A stretch of DNA of 64,000 nucleotides from Endothia cerciana (Eukaryota; Ascomycota; Sordariomycetes; Diaporthales; Cryphonectriaceae). Position numbers and translations under genes: made by a program. Shown here one piece after another: positions 34,708 to 45,609 of this stretch; position 1 is the first letter of the stretch, and every line of letters starts with the position of its first letter. The notes beneath the pieces were generated by a model. The model worked only from the letters and a program-made list of their open reading frames with translations. It made no database searches and had not been told where the DNA came from. The stretch is taken from the NCBI GenBank assembly GCA_026119935.1, contig JALRMH010000006.1, positions 744,001 to 808,000 on the forward strand. Reading direction: 5' to 3'.

Positions 34708-35996
34708 GATTTCCTTTTCCATCATCTGCATTCTGGCACAGGGGAATTGGAAGGGGGGGGGGGGGGAAGAAAGAAAAAAGGTCACCTAGGGGATCAACAT
34801 GTGGTCGGTTACATATATATACATGGGCCTTAGCACTTCCGTCATCTGCTTTCAGGCTTCCCGGATATACACAAGAACGGCGAGAAAGAATGACATCTTC
34901 GCCGAAGCAACACCATCAGCCTCGGCCCATACAGGCTTCAGATCGAGACGAGCAGTTTTCAGGAGTTTTGGAGGCGGGCCGCGATACACGTATGAATTTC
35001 CTCGGTCAAAGTTTCGGCTGGTTTTCTCGAGGCATCTAGCTATCAGGCGCAATGCTTTTAGGCATTTATGATACCCCACAAACAGTTATTGATTTATGTA
35101 CTCGGGTCTTATTTATCGTCAAGTCAACCAGGTTGGCCCGTACAACACTGGCTTCAAAGATACATATACAATTGAACAATGGTGGACGGGTCAGACAGAT
35201 AAATCATCACAAATTTGCGTAAACGACATGCGAATATTATCTAAATTCCCGAGGTTCAGTTTCCTGAAGACTATGAGATATGTCCCCATCCGTCTCCGTC
35301 GCCACCACTCTCGGGATCACTATCCGACGTCTTGGTATGCTCGATGCGCCCTAGAGTCTTTCCGCCACGGATCGAGCACCCTGGTTCCCCAGGATGGACT
35401 CCCGCCCCTCGCGATCGGGTATCTCGTGATAACACACAGCATGCGGTGATTTCCCGGCCTGTGTGTCTGTGTTTGGCCCAGCGTCGGCAGAGCCCACAGG
35501 TGGGCGTAACTGACATCTCTTCAAAGGAGCGCTCAACGGATGGACGCCCGCCGGTGAGACTGGTCCGTCGGGTGCCGGTGGCAAGATCCTGATCCTGCCA
35601 GCGCATCTGACGCAACGAACTTGCTTCTGCCGCTTGCTGGCTCGGCAGAGGTTCTCAGCTCAGCCACTGTTCTCCGCCGGAGGCACCTCCGGGTCGCACT
35701 AATCATGCACGAACGGCTCCAACATTGGCAGCCACAGCCCTGCGGTAGGGGTGGTGGCTTGCATGGGATCGCGGCCGCCAGGGACGGGTGGTTGGGAATT
35801 GAGCCGCAGAAGATGCAACACTTCTCTGCAGAGAGGGCTTTGCGCACCGTTCCGGTCTGTGTTGCCGCGCCTATCTTTGCTTTTCTGGCCGTATCCAGAT
35901 CTCCGTGTACTCAGTACATATGCAGGAAGGCCCCCGAAAGGCAGGGGTTTGCTGCTATCATGTAAAGGTCGCTCCGTTGTCAACACAACAGCGCAT
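34708..35996. other. Intergenic region, vvd 3' flank
   Basis: About 1.3 kb between the vvd 3' end and the 3' end of the GPI-type gene on the opposite strand. The segment 34790-35270 is relatively A/T-rich, with a G-run and AGAAAGAAAAAAGG at about 34757-34780. No ORF has coding features. Confidence 0.55.
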
Positions 35997-36361
35997 CTAC
36001 AGGATGTATAGGGCAGCCACCAGAGCCAACGCCGCTGCCAACCGAGACAGGCATCCGCTGCTTGCAGCCGCACTGGGCAACTTGCTCCCGGCCAGGACAT
36101 CGTACGCTTGAACACACCGCAGCGTGGCGTTGGCCCACGTTGCACTCGTGTCATCAGACGACTCGTTGCCCTGCCAGCGGATCATGACCGGCCAGATGCT
36201 GCCCACGGCGTCGTCGTACGTCACATCCGTGGTGGCCCAGTTGACCACGTCGGAGCCGATGAGTTCACTTGCGTGAAAAGGACCTGCGATTGGTCGTCTC
36301 ACCAGTCAGCCAAGGGTCGGCGCCAGACAAACCACTATGACAGCCCAGATAGGTAGGAATG

Positions 36362-36396
<35 letters not shown>

Positions 36397-36983
36397 TCTA
36401 GTAGCCTAGGGCTGGCCGTCCACATACCTTCCGAATAGACTGAACTCCCCGACTGGAAAGCCGACTGGCAACTTTTGGGCGTGACGACATCCGGACATGT
36501 ATTTCCACCGGTAGCAACCCCAACACCAGCTGCCGCGTCGCTCAACCACTCGTCCACACAGGACTTGCCCAGCGCGCCGCACGCCCCACCGTCGAAGCTC
36601 CCGTTGCTGAACCCACCCTTGCTACTCGGGCCCGGGACGTAGAGGCACGCGAACCAGTTTAGGCTCGCCGTCGTCGTCCCGTTGGGCGCCTGCAGGCTTG
36701 GTGGGCTGCCCATGGAGATCGAGGTCGCCGTCGTGTCGTCGGGCGTCCCGTTGTTCCGCACCGCGATCGACATCGTCCACCCGGGCACGGGCGGCGCCCC
36801 CGTGCCCGGGAACTCGGTCGATACGTTGGGCGCCGAGAAGGTGATAGAGCCGGTGGCGTTGGGGGAGGACCGGACGGCGGCCCAGTTGAGCGAGGCGTTG
36901 CCGACCGTCATGCCGAAATTGCCCTCTGCCAGCGCCCCGGCGGCGAGGACGACACCGCTGAGGATGTGGGTCAGGGTGGTCAT
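35997..36983 (-). CDS. Putative GPI-anchored, secreted glycoprotein of unknown function
   Basis: Exons 36983-36428 and 36283-35997 encode 280 residues. The start opens MTTLTHILSGVVLAAGALAE, a clear signal peptide with cleavage expected after ALA. The mature part is rich in Ser, Thr, Gly and Ala with about eight N-glycosylation sequons (for example NAS, NAT, NVS, NGT, NGS, NES). Cysteines occur near CLYVPG, GGACGALGKSCVDEW, NTCPD, PKSCQSAF, LRCVQAYDV and SSGCLS and may form disulfides. The C-terminus has a small-residue region followed by LAAALALVAALYIL, which fits a GPI-attachment signal. I therefore infer a cell-wall or plasma-membrane surface protein. I do not recognise a catalytic domain. 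The 144-nt intron contains a TC dinucleotide tract. The join, SEG-PFHASELIGSD, keeps the frame. Small secreted-effector status is possible but unsupported. Confidence 0.78.
36364..36393. repeat. AG dinucleotide microsatellite in an intron
   Basis: Fifteen AG units on the plus strand; on the coding (minus) strand this is a CT tract inside the intron of the GPI-type gene, shortly after the donor. As the tract is far from the acceptor it is probably neutral, but length changes could affect splicing. Confidence 0.92.
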
Positions 36984-38976
36984 GGTGGTCTGTTTGCTGG
37001 ATGGGCACCGGGTGGGAGGTCTGCAGAGACTCGGAGCGCTCGTCTGTGGCTCAATGACGTTCCTTGCTGTAATTATATAGGAGCCTTTGCGCATCTTTAG
37101 TGCCCATCGTGGCGCGTAGAGAATCACCAAATAGGATCAGCTGCGTGTCTATTTATATATATAACCTTGTCTAGGCGACGATCCTACATGGCAGCCTAAA
37201 TGTCCAGCACGATCATCGAGAGGGCACAGCCACACGCCCCAGCATATATGTCGTTCCACAGGCTCGGAGCCGGTGACTTGACAATCCGATCATCAGCCGC
37301 CACTCATTATGGGTATTTACTGTGACGAATGAGGGCCACCCTGAAGGGGTGTTTTTTTTTCCCCCCCTCCCCCCCCCCCAAAAAATTGCAAAATATCCAA
37401 AAACCAGAGGACCTTGTCGAGGATGACGACAGTCCTGCTTCTGGACAATTGAGGTCTGCATTTCAACATGAATATGCGAGGGTACGGGGATTCCGAAATT
37501 CAATATCCCCTATGCTTGGTCGTTGGAGTCGGCTCCCTCCACGATTGAGTCTAAAAGAAAGCCCTGTATTCCAGCCGCAAGGTTGGCTGATTCAAATGGG
37601 CGTGAAGGTGGCACTCGGGAGCGTAGCGTGGGATTGCACCGGCGGCTGGTCCTGACAATTACTATAACATCTTAACTTTTGGATATAGGGCTGCTGGCTT
37701 GTGATCCTCGGACTACTAGCCCCGATGAATCTTTGCGCGCGACCTGGCAACTTGGATATTCGTGTTTTGGCCGTCGGTTCGTTCATCCTGTGTCAACACT
37801 GGGTTTCGCCGTGACGCAGTCCGCTATGGTCCCATTCCATCCAATCGTATGGATTCAAGCGATCCGGAAGAAATGCCCTACGACGGCGTGGCCACGCTCG
37901 AGCCTCTCCTCGATGAGCTAAGGACAACGAGTGAAGATGCCTTCTAAACCCCCGGCTCTGCTCTCGAGCATCGCAATCTGTCAACACCTTATCTGGGACT
38001 CGGAAACCGAGATCACAGAGAAATTATTCTAGCTGTCAATATGCCCCTCCGCGGCCACGTCCCCGTGAAGCTCCACCGGAAGGAGGACGCCGAGATCCTC
38101 CAGCTCGGCAAGGTTGATACATGCTTTCTTCTCGAAGACGACTCGAGGACGGACAACCGGATTAGGTGCCGTGATACTGATGCTACCGCCTGGTGCCGAT
38201 GGCCTACCGATGCATTGGAGCCGGACGCATGACGAGTGCTTCTTTGTGACGAAGGGTGGCCAATCAGCTTCAGTGAATTGAGAGGGACTTTCAAGCTGAT
38301 GGTCTGCGGGCACGATCCAGTTCAATATATCCGACGAAACTGTCGATGGACCGCAGGGCAGCATGATGATTGCCCCGTCGAGGGCGACGCATAGTTTTGC
38401 GAACCCCTCTGAGACGGAGTAGGCGGAGGCCTACATGACTGTAACGCCCGGTAACTCGTCTCAAAGGGTATAGCCCGAGAAAAGAGGACATCAGTTGACA
38501 TGCATATGTGCAAGAATACTACATTGACTGTGAGTACATGTGCGCCTCCGCAATCTCGAAACTAGTGGACTGAGGAGACAACGCAGACTTTCGCATGCTT
38601 GTCCAGGAGACGGACGAGGCCAAGGAGCTGGTGGTCGAAGAATCGGAGTATCTAATGGCCTTGTTTGGGACGTTTCCGGCGGACTCGGAAATATAGACAG
38701 GACGGCCAAGTGCCAAGGTGGCATCCGTAATTGTCATGGAGTTTTGGCGAGCATACGCCTAAGATAGAATATGAGTCGAGCCTCTGGAGTTCAGGTCTAT
38801 GTAACCCACAAAGCGTACAAGCATCCATTTGTGATATGATGGAAACTTGGATTGGTGGTGCAGAGCAGCCGGTCGAGTTTACGGAGCACAATCACCTCGG
38901 CCGCGGCACTATGCCGGAGCTTCCGTTCTCTATATCCCTTCTATTGACGGCGACTAGGATGACCTGCAGTTGACTG
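36984..38976. other. Intergenic region between the GPI-type gene and the Fpg glycosylase
   Basis: About 2 kb. The left end is the promoter of the GPI-type gene and has TATATATATAACC near 37154-37166. A T-run and C-run lie at about 37352-37379. The segment 37400-38900 has short overlapping ORFs on both strands, none with motifs. I see no gene. Confidence 0.5.
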
Positions 38977-40660
38977 TTATGCCCCGCTGCTCAGCCTTGC
39001 TGAGCGGCGTCGGCCCAGGTCTGTCAACTTGTTGGTGCCACTCATCTTCTTGGTAGGTTTCGCCGGGGAAGGAATCTGCTTCTTGACGTCCTGCTGCTTA
39101 GCTTCCACTCTCTTGGATGGCTGCTTTTCCTCGTCTGCATCATCGCCATCCTCAGCCTTCGGCCTCTTGACTGACCCCCGTTTGGGCACCACCTCATCTC
39201 CAGCGTCGTCATGAGTTTTGGTTGTCTTGGACTTGCCCTTCTTGAGCTTCATACCCTCGTTGTAGGCTTCTACGGTCTTTGTTTTGTTTGCCTCGCCCTT
39301 GCTCGGCTGCTCGTCAACGTCTCCATCCTCAAGTGGCTCCTCCTTGATGCCTGGTGCCACATGTCCGGTCTTCTTCTGTACAGCCGGCGCATAGCAGCTC
39401 GTGCGACCACCAACAGTGATCCAGACAAGCTTCTCACCGCTCGGAAGCGAGCCCGCCTTTGAGCCTTTGCCCCATCTGTGGTCGAACAACCAGGTCTCCG
39501 GAAATTTGTCCGAGTCGGCGAGCAAATCCACCGCAGTTTGGCACACCTTGAGGTTTGAGGGTTAGTGAGTTTCAGGAAAAGAAGGATGCATGTGTCTTGA
39601 GACAAAAAGATTGAGGGGCTCAGAGCGCACAGCACACGTAAGTTCGACGAGTACAAAACTTTGAAACTTGGTCGACTTGGACTGCGACGCCTGGGAAAAG
39701 AGGGTAGAGATCTGCCTCTAAGGTTCACGTACATATCTGATGGACTCGTGTAGTCTCTTGACTTCTTCGTCGGAGAATTCGTTACAATACTGTTCTGGAT
39801 GCAGCTTCGCGTGGAAGAGAGACTCGTCGGCGACCCAGTTTCCGATTCCGCTGATGATGGCCTGGTCGAGGATGAGTGCTTTGATGGGCTTGTGTCTGCT
39901 TTGCATCTTGCTCCGAAGGTATTCCTCTGTAAAGACGTCTTTATCCACGACCGGGTCAGGTCCGTTCTCTACCAACGGCGAGTTCTGCCGGATCTCAGAG
40001 CCAGGGCAATCGACTAGGCGTATGCGTGCGAAACTAGACGTGTATTAGTGACAAGCACGCAACGGCATCTTGACCATTCGGGAGCCTCTACTGACCGCCT
40101 TGGATCTGTGAAGGCGATCCGTACCGGCGAAGTTCCCTCAGTCTCCACTTGAAATTTCCAGTGCTTAGGTGGCCATGCCTCTTGTTCTTCGGGGTTCATT
40201 TTCTTGTAGTAGTTTGTATATGCGGTTCGGTCGTTCTGGATATGGATCCAACCTGGGTTGTTCAGTCTCACAATTTTCATACAGAGTAGCAAGCCGGGTG
40301 TATACCGGTCATCCCAAGATGCATCACTGCGTGAGGACCCGGATCGTCGAGCCTAAGCCAGAAATATTTCCCCTGACTTCCGGCCTCGACAACCTAGCTT
40401 AATGTCAGACCCTGAAAGTGCAAGGTGTCGCCCTTTGAGAGCTCGTACCTTGCGCCCCTTCAAGGCCTTTTCGAAAGCTGGCCCGCTGCATCCGACCTTG
40501 CCGAAGATGTTGGCATCATCCGGAGCCTGGACTTTCGCGATCGCCTTGCCGACCAGATGCTTGCGGAGAAAATGCACCAGCCTCGAGACTAGGGCATGTG
40601 TCAGCAGGCTGAGCAGACTCAAAATATGCAGCTATACGTACCCTCGGCAATCTCAGGCAT
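38977..40660 (-). CDS. Formamidopyrimidine-DNA glycosylase (Fpg/MutM family)
   Basis: Fpg/MutM excises oxidised purines such as 8-oxoguanine and cleaves at the abasic site. Exons on the minus strand are 40660-40642, 40588-40449, 40393-40306, 40252-40096, 40033-39733 and 39546-38977, giving 424 residues. The 19-nt first exon encodes MPEIAE, so Pro2 (the Schiff-base nucleophile once Met is removed) and Glu3 are on their own exon. Further landmarks are RLVHFLRKHLVGKAI, SQGKYFWLRLDD, HAVMHLGMTGWI, ARIRLVDCPG, and the helix-two-turn-helix region IKALILDQAIISGIGNWVADE. The C-terminal zinc finger of bacterial enzymes is absent; instead WVTVGGRTSCYAPAVQKK-like residues end the core, as in plant and fungal members. 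A lysine-rich tail of about 120 residues (KLKKGKSKTTK, PKRGSVKRPKAED) follows, probably for DNA binding or nuclear targeting. Confidence 0.92.
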
Positions 40661-43215
40661 GTTTGTTGCGTTCAGCTGAGGATGTACTTGGTTCTCGAGG
40701 ACAGACGCGGTTCAGGCGCGATGTTGGATGATGCTGTTAAATTGGAGCCATGACGAGAGGCACGCGTGGGCAGGTGACCTGAGCCCCACTAAAAACAACA
40801 GGGGGAGCTCTGGCGGTCCCGCTCTGAACCAACTCCATCTTCGAAAATTTCGTGAGCTCGATAATGTACAACCTTTCTTCCCCTTTCACACCTCTGCGCA
40901 GACTGTAAATAATGCGGCGCGCGCACGGAAACTTGAGGTAAGCAGTCTCGCGACATTCTCCTGACCACTCCCTCTTCTTCCTGATGACAACACCAAACCG
41001 CAAACTAGAGTCTTTGACCTAAATGGAATGAAACCGATATTGTAACGTCAGTCTGATTGACAAGACCTGATGCGCGCTTCGAAGATCATTATCTCTGCGA
41101 CCTGCGAACCGCAACTGACAATCGCAACAGTAGTTCTCGAGTCTCTCCTTGCGTCATGGCATCTTGATCTCGTTGCCGCCTGCGTCGGGTGTCCTTTTGC
41201 GACGGTACGTTTTGCTCGCCTGCCCCTCCCGGCCTACCATTACCTGATGAACAATTTTTTTTGCTTCGGCAAAGTTGGAATTACCGACTGAATCTCCATG
41301 TCGACGACAATTGGCTGTTTCTGATTGCGATCCTTTCCTCCCCGGCATTTGCATATCGATGTTTGGAAAACAGACACTGACTGCATTTCTCAGGTCCGAC
41401 CCGTCTATGTTCTTCGGTACGACCGCCTCCTTCGCTACCCCCATTATGTCTTGCGTGATGAAACGGCACTGGGCTCCGATCATATTCGCATGAGCAGATA
41501 TGCCATTCTGCGACAGGCCTAGAAAACCTCGTCCACTGATTCGACAGCACGACCCACGACGTTAAAGCCACCATCGGCAGACCTTGGACTAATATTCGTT
41601 GTCACGACAGTCTCTTGATGGAGGTGGCTGGCAAGTCCCCCAGTGCAGGTATTGACCAGTCCTTCACAGGAACATGGTCGTGCAGGCTCTGACACATCGA
41701 TGGGTAGGTCCAACATTTCCCGTCTTCTCCCACGCCGTCTCCCGGATGACACCTAGATGACGAGTCTTATTCGGGTTTCCCGATGCAGACAACACCTTTA
41801 CCTTTACCATTCATGCAAAACTGAAAGAGACACGAGACCCACGCTTTCTTCCTTCATTGCCACGAGATGCAGCATGCTGAAATTGCTGTTTTAGGGTATC
41901 CATGAGACTTCAGTCTCGAGCCTGGTCGATGGCAGTTGGTCAGTCTACCACGTATGACCTCCATGCTCTCGTCTCTCCACGGACCCAATCCCGCCCACCC
42001 AACATGATGATCTGACAAAAAACAAAGACAAGCATATGTCAGAGCTTTCGAGCACAGATGATACAAGTCATTTCTGAACATCCGGGCTTACTCTCACTTT
42101 GATTGCGGTGTCTGTGGAAGGTTTCGCTAATACGAACACCAGAATATCTAGGTCTTGGTGCCATTGGATACCGTCTCCTTGCTTTGCGGTAGTTCTTCCT
42201 GAGTGAGTACCATCTTCTTCATGATGCATTACTTTTGGCATTCATATGATGATCATAATTTATCACGACGGTCTTCATAGCAATCGCTTTGATGAAACTG
42301 CCCCCTGACAGGGGCTCCTCGAACTGATAATGCCTTCCCTGATCTCTGTCTTGTTCTCACAGCCACTGTACTGCTTCATGGCTGATGAGAAAAGAAATAG
42401 GAAACCTCTGTCGACTGAAGTCTCGGGCGTATGTACAGTAAGTCCAGGGTAGGTTCTCGGTTGAAATCAAGGGTCTTAGACTTGTTCTCAACCCGCTTCC
42501 TCATTCTTTGTGGCTTTCCCCTCAACCTCTAGTCATGTCTAAATAAATATCAATAATATATCTCGCCATGATAACGCTAGTGATTTAGTTATTCCTCTTG
42601 CTTATGTGCCGTTTTGAACCTCAAATTTGTAGGATGATTTGGATGGAGGACCGTGACTCTCTGACTCCATGTTGTGATTGCTGACTGCATTGCATCTCAT
42701 AATTATTGGAGACACGAGCCTGGGATCGCGTTCTTGCTTGTTGGGACACGGCCAGCAAAGGGTCGAGATCTCCTTTAATCCTCACGGCCGCGAGGTTGAT
42801 CCCAGTCTCCAGTGTCACTAAACGAGGATTTTGCAGGTCTGCCCTCTATATGCCGCCCAGGTTTGGATCTTGGATATCGAGCGCTACCTCAACTTCCATT
42901 CCGCCTGCACTTGGTAAAGCAGTACATTCATTAATATTATTGGTCTTTGAAACTTTTGTCGTGAACCTTTTGAATGCTTGTATGTACGTGCTGAAGCAAT
43001 GTACGCTACCTTCGCTTCTGCGAGCTTGGTGCCTTGCCCGCCCGGACGCCGTCGACACGCCTCAAATGATGCCAGTGAGAGAAGCACCAGGGGTCATCCT
43101 GTATCCAACGCCAAAGCAATGCCAGAGGCAAATCACACCGCCCTAGGTCCTCCAACCCGTGAGCCAATCCAGCTCATGTCGAACCCAGGAGCGGGCCATA
43201 CGCTGCCACCCTAGA
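40661..43215. other. Intergenic region between Fpg and exgD-type genes
   Basis: About 2.55 kb; it starts with the Fpg promoter. From about 41800 to 43000 the sequence is A/T-richer than the coding parts. Short ORFs such as 41154-41483 (minus) and 42706-43146 (plus) overlap one another, and none has a motif. I see no gene or repeat. Confidence 0.5.
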
Positions 43216-45609
43216 CTAATACGTCTCTGGCAGACTAGGGTACCATTCTGGAATCGTGGACGAGTTGCAGTGGAAACTCCGATCATACGCCTTGGCCGGC
43301 AGTATCCCCGCCTCCAGACCGCGCTTATAACTCCACTGCCAGCTCCCCTCGGTCGTCCACCATGTCCAGTACCACCAGCCCCACCCCGTCTCGAATGAGT
43401 CCATCTGGGCCTGGGCGAAGTACAGCAGGAACTGCTTATAGTCGTCGGTGTAGGTGCTCGGGTCGTTGTTCGCGGACGTGCAGGAGCAGCTGCTGTCCGT
43501 CGCCGGGCAGCGCGGCGTCAGCGCCTCCAGGGGGTCCGAGGAGTTGCCCGTGTCGTACGTCCCCGTCCAGCGGTTGCCCCAGCCGACGTTGTTGAGGTAG
43601 GTCGCGCAGTCGGTGTCGGCCTGCGACCACTCCGCCACCATCGTGGGGCCGAAGCCGGTGGACGTGTTCATGGACCGCTCCGTCTGCTCGGTCCAGCCCT
43701 CGCACGCGTAGCTGACCTTCTCGGAGTGGTTGTAGACGATCTGCTCGTTGTTGAAGATAACGTACTGGTGCACGTCGAGCGCCAGCCCGTCGCCGTAGCC
43801 CGTCAGCTCGCCCTGCCACGCGTCCAGCCCGCGGAAGCCGTCGCCCATCACCACGATCGTCTTGTTGGGCAGGCCGTTCTCCCGGACCATGGCGTAGACG
43901 GTGGTCGTCCAGTTGAGGACCTCGGAGGGGGCGATGAAGGTCATGCGCGGCTCGTTGGCGAGGCCGTAGTGCGTGATGATGTTCTCGTAGCGGGGCTGGG
44001 CGAAGAACTTGGACAGGCGGTCGTGCACGTCGACGGAGCGCTGGACGTTCTGCGCCGAGTTCGTGCCGTTGAACCAGCCGACGGGGCCCTGGCGCCCGCT
44101 GTGGTTCCAGCCGTTCTGGCTGCCGGGGAGGCCGTGCAGGTCGAGGTTCACCCGGAGGCCGTACTTGCGCGCCCACTCGATGCCGCGGAGGAGGTACCGC
44201 CACGAGGTGCGGAAGAGGTATGGGTCGTCGTCGTATGTCTGGACCGCCCAGTAGGAGAAGGGTATGCGGACGTGGTCGAGGCCTGCGTCGGCTATCTCGG
44301 CGAATGTCGACTCGGTTACGAAGGAGGAGTAGTGCTTCTCGAGGGTCGAGCTGCATGCTGACGAGCCGAGGTACGTGCACAGCGTGTACTCGTCGATGAT
44401 GCCAAGGGACTCGTCATAGTCGAAGAGGTCGGGGGCGATGAACGGCTCGATCGAGAGCCAGCCGCCGATATTGACGCCCCGGGCGGGGCGGGACGAATAG
44501 GAGCCCCAGTCTTCGTTGAGCGCGGGGACTATGCTGTTCGGGGCCTTGGAGTCGTCCCATGTTGAGTTGAGGCCCATGATGGGCAGGTCGCCGACCATAG
44601 CGTCCGTGTAGGTCAGGTTGAAGTCGATGGTGTCGTACCAGGTGAACGGGTTCAGGTAGTCCGGAGCGCCGGCGGGAATGCTGCTGCTACTTATGCTGTC
44701 CAAGTTGCAGGTCAGGTCGTTCGTGCAGCTGGAACCGCTGCCGCTCTTCTTGCTCACGACTACGGCCGCGACGATGATGATGATCACGATGGCTAGCGAG
44801 ACGCCGGCGGCGACCCCTTGAAGAGAGCTATCAGTCAAAGCCGCGAGTGCTGGTTTTGGTTCAAGATACTCACATATCTTCCGCCTGGTCCAGAAGCGCC
44901 TCTTCGGTCTCTCGTAGTATGCGTCCTCCTTGTCCTCCTTGTCCTCCTTGTCGTAGTAGCTGTCATGACTCGTCGAGGTGTTGGCACCGCCCCCTCGCAT
45001 GTTATGCCAGAAGCCCTTGGGCTTGCCCCTGGGCTTGCCCTCCTCAACCGCTGCCGGCTCGACGGTCGTCGCCTTCTTCCGCCGGCGGTCCTTGTGTCGC
45101 CTCTCGCGATCCTGACCGGCGGCCACCATGTCCTGGAAGACCTCGGGGGTCGACTCATAACCTTTGGAGGAGCGGTCCTTCCTCCGCTGTCTCCTCTCGT
45201 TGTGAAAATCCGACCCGGCGTCGACATCGTCATAGGCCAGCGGTGCCGGGGCGGCCGAGTACGACCTGGACTCCCGGTGCCGGTGACGCCTTGGACTGTC
45301 CCTCTCGACCTGTCGGTACTCGTCCCGATCCACCTTTGCCCGCGACTCCCGCCTCCTCCGCTCTCTCCGCTCTCTCCGCTCGTGGCGCAGTCTCCTCTCC
45401 AGCTCCTCCTGCTCGTCCGTCGGGCTGTCGAGGCCCCTCGCGTTGGCCTCGTTGAGCGCGGCCAGCGCATCCATGGACAGGGCCTGGCGGGAGCTGTGGC
45501 CGGACCGGGCCCCGTCTGATGAGCCATGTGGGTGTGATCTGGAGTGGCGCTTCTTGTGTCTCCTCTGGCCAGGCTCACGAGGCCTACTGGACCCATGCCG
45601 GTCCTCCAT
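43216..45609 (-). CDS. exgD: Membrane-anchored exo-1,3-beta-glucanase, exgD type (GH5)
   Basis: A glucan 1,3-beta-glucosidase of glycoside hydrolase family 5 that trims cell-wall beta-1,3-glucan. Exons 45609-44874 and 44816-43216 encode 778 residues. The cytosolic N-terminus of about 245 residues is highly charged (RRLRHERRERRERRRRE; KEDKEDKEDA). One transmembrane segment follows (about 248-268, AAGVSLAIVIIIIVAAVVV), giving a type II topology with the catalytic domain outside the cell. GH5 landmarks are RGVNIGGWLSIEPFI, AGLDHVRIPFSYWAVQ, LRVNLDLHGLPGSQNGWNHSG, the acid/base glutamate in GLANEPRM and the nucleophile glutamate in MVAEWSQADTDC. The 57-nt intron sits just before the transmembrane segment; splicing gives RRKIWVAAG and its retention would be in frame. 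Length and topology match Aspergillus ExgD. It is divergent from the E1-beta gene. Confidence 0.94.
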   Translation of the reverse strand: MEDRHGSSRPREPGQRRHKKRHSRSHPHGSSDGARSGHSSRQALSMDALAALNEANARGLDSPTDEQEELERRLRHERRERRERRRRESRAKVDRDEYRQVERDSPRRHRHRESRSYSAAPAPLAYDDVDAGSDFHNERRQRRKDRSSKGYESTPEVFQDMVAAGQDRERRHKDRRRKKATTVEPAAVEEGKPRGKPKGFWHNMRGGGANTSTSHDSYYDKEDKEDKEDAYYERPKRRFWTRRKICEYLEPKPALAALTDSSLQGVAAGVSLAIVIIIIVAAVVVSKKSGSGSSCTNDLTCNLDSISSSSIPAGAPDYLNPFTWYDTIDFNLTYTDAMVGDLPIMGLNSTWDDSKAPNSIVPALNEDWGSYSSRPARGVNIGGWLSIEPFIAPDLFDYDESLGIIDEYTLCTYLGSSACSSTLEKHYSSFVTESTFAEIADAGLDHVRIPFSYWAVQTYDDDPYLFRTSWRYLLRGIEWARKYGLRVNLDLHGLPGSQNGWNHSGRQGPVGWFNGTNSAQNVQRSVDVHDRLSKFFAQPRYENIITHYGLANEPRMTFIAPSEVLNWTTTVYAMVRENGLPNKTIVVMGDGFRGLDAWQGELTGYGDGLALDVHQYVIFNNEQIVYNHSEKVSYACEGWTEQTERSMNTSTGFGPTMVAEWSQADTDCATYLNNVGWGNRWTGTYDTGNSSDPLEALTPRCPATDSSCSCTSANNDPSTYTDDYKQFLLYFAQAQMDSFETGWGWWYWTWWTTEGSWQWSYKRGLEAGILPAKAYDRSFHCNSSTIPEWYPSLPETY

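Noticed and set aside
43436..44380. 314-codon second frame on the minus strand within the exgD-type gene
   Set aside because: Arg/Pro/Gly-rich alternative frame of the catalytic domain, without motifs.
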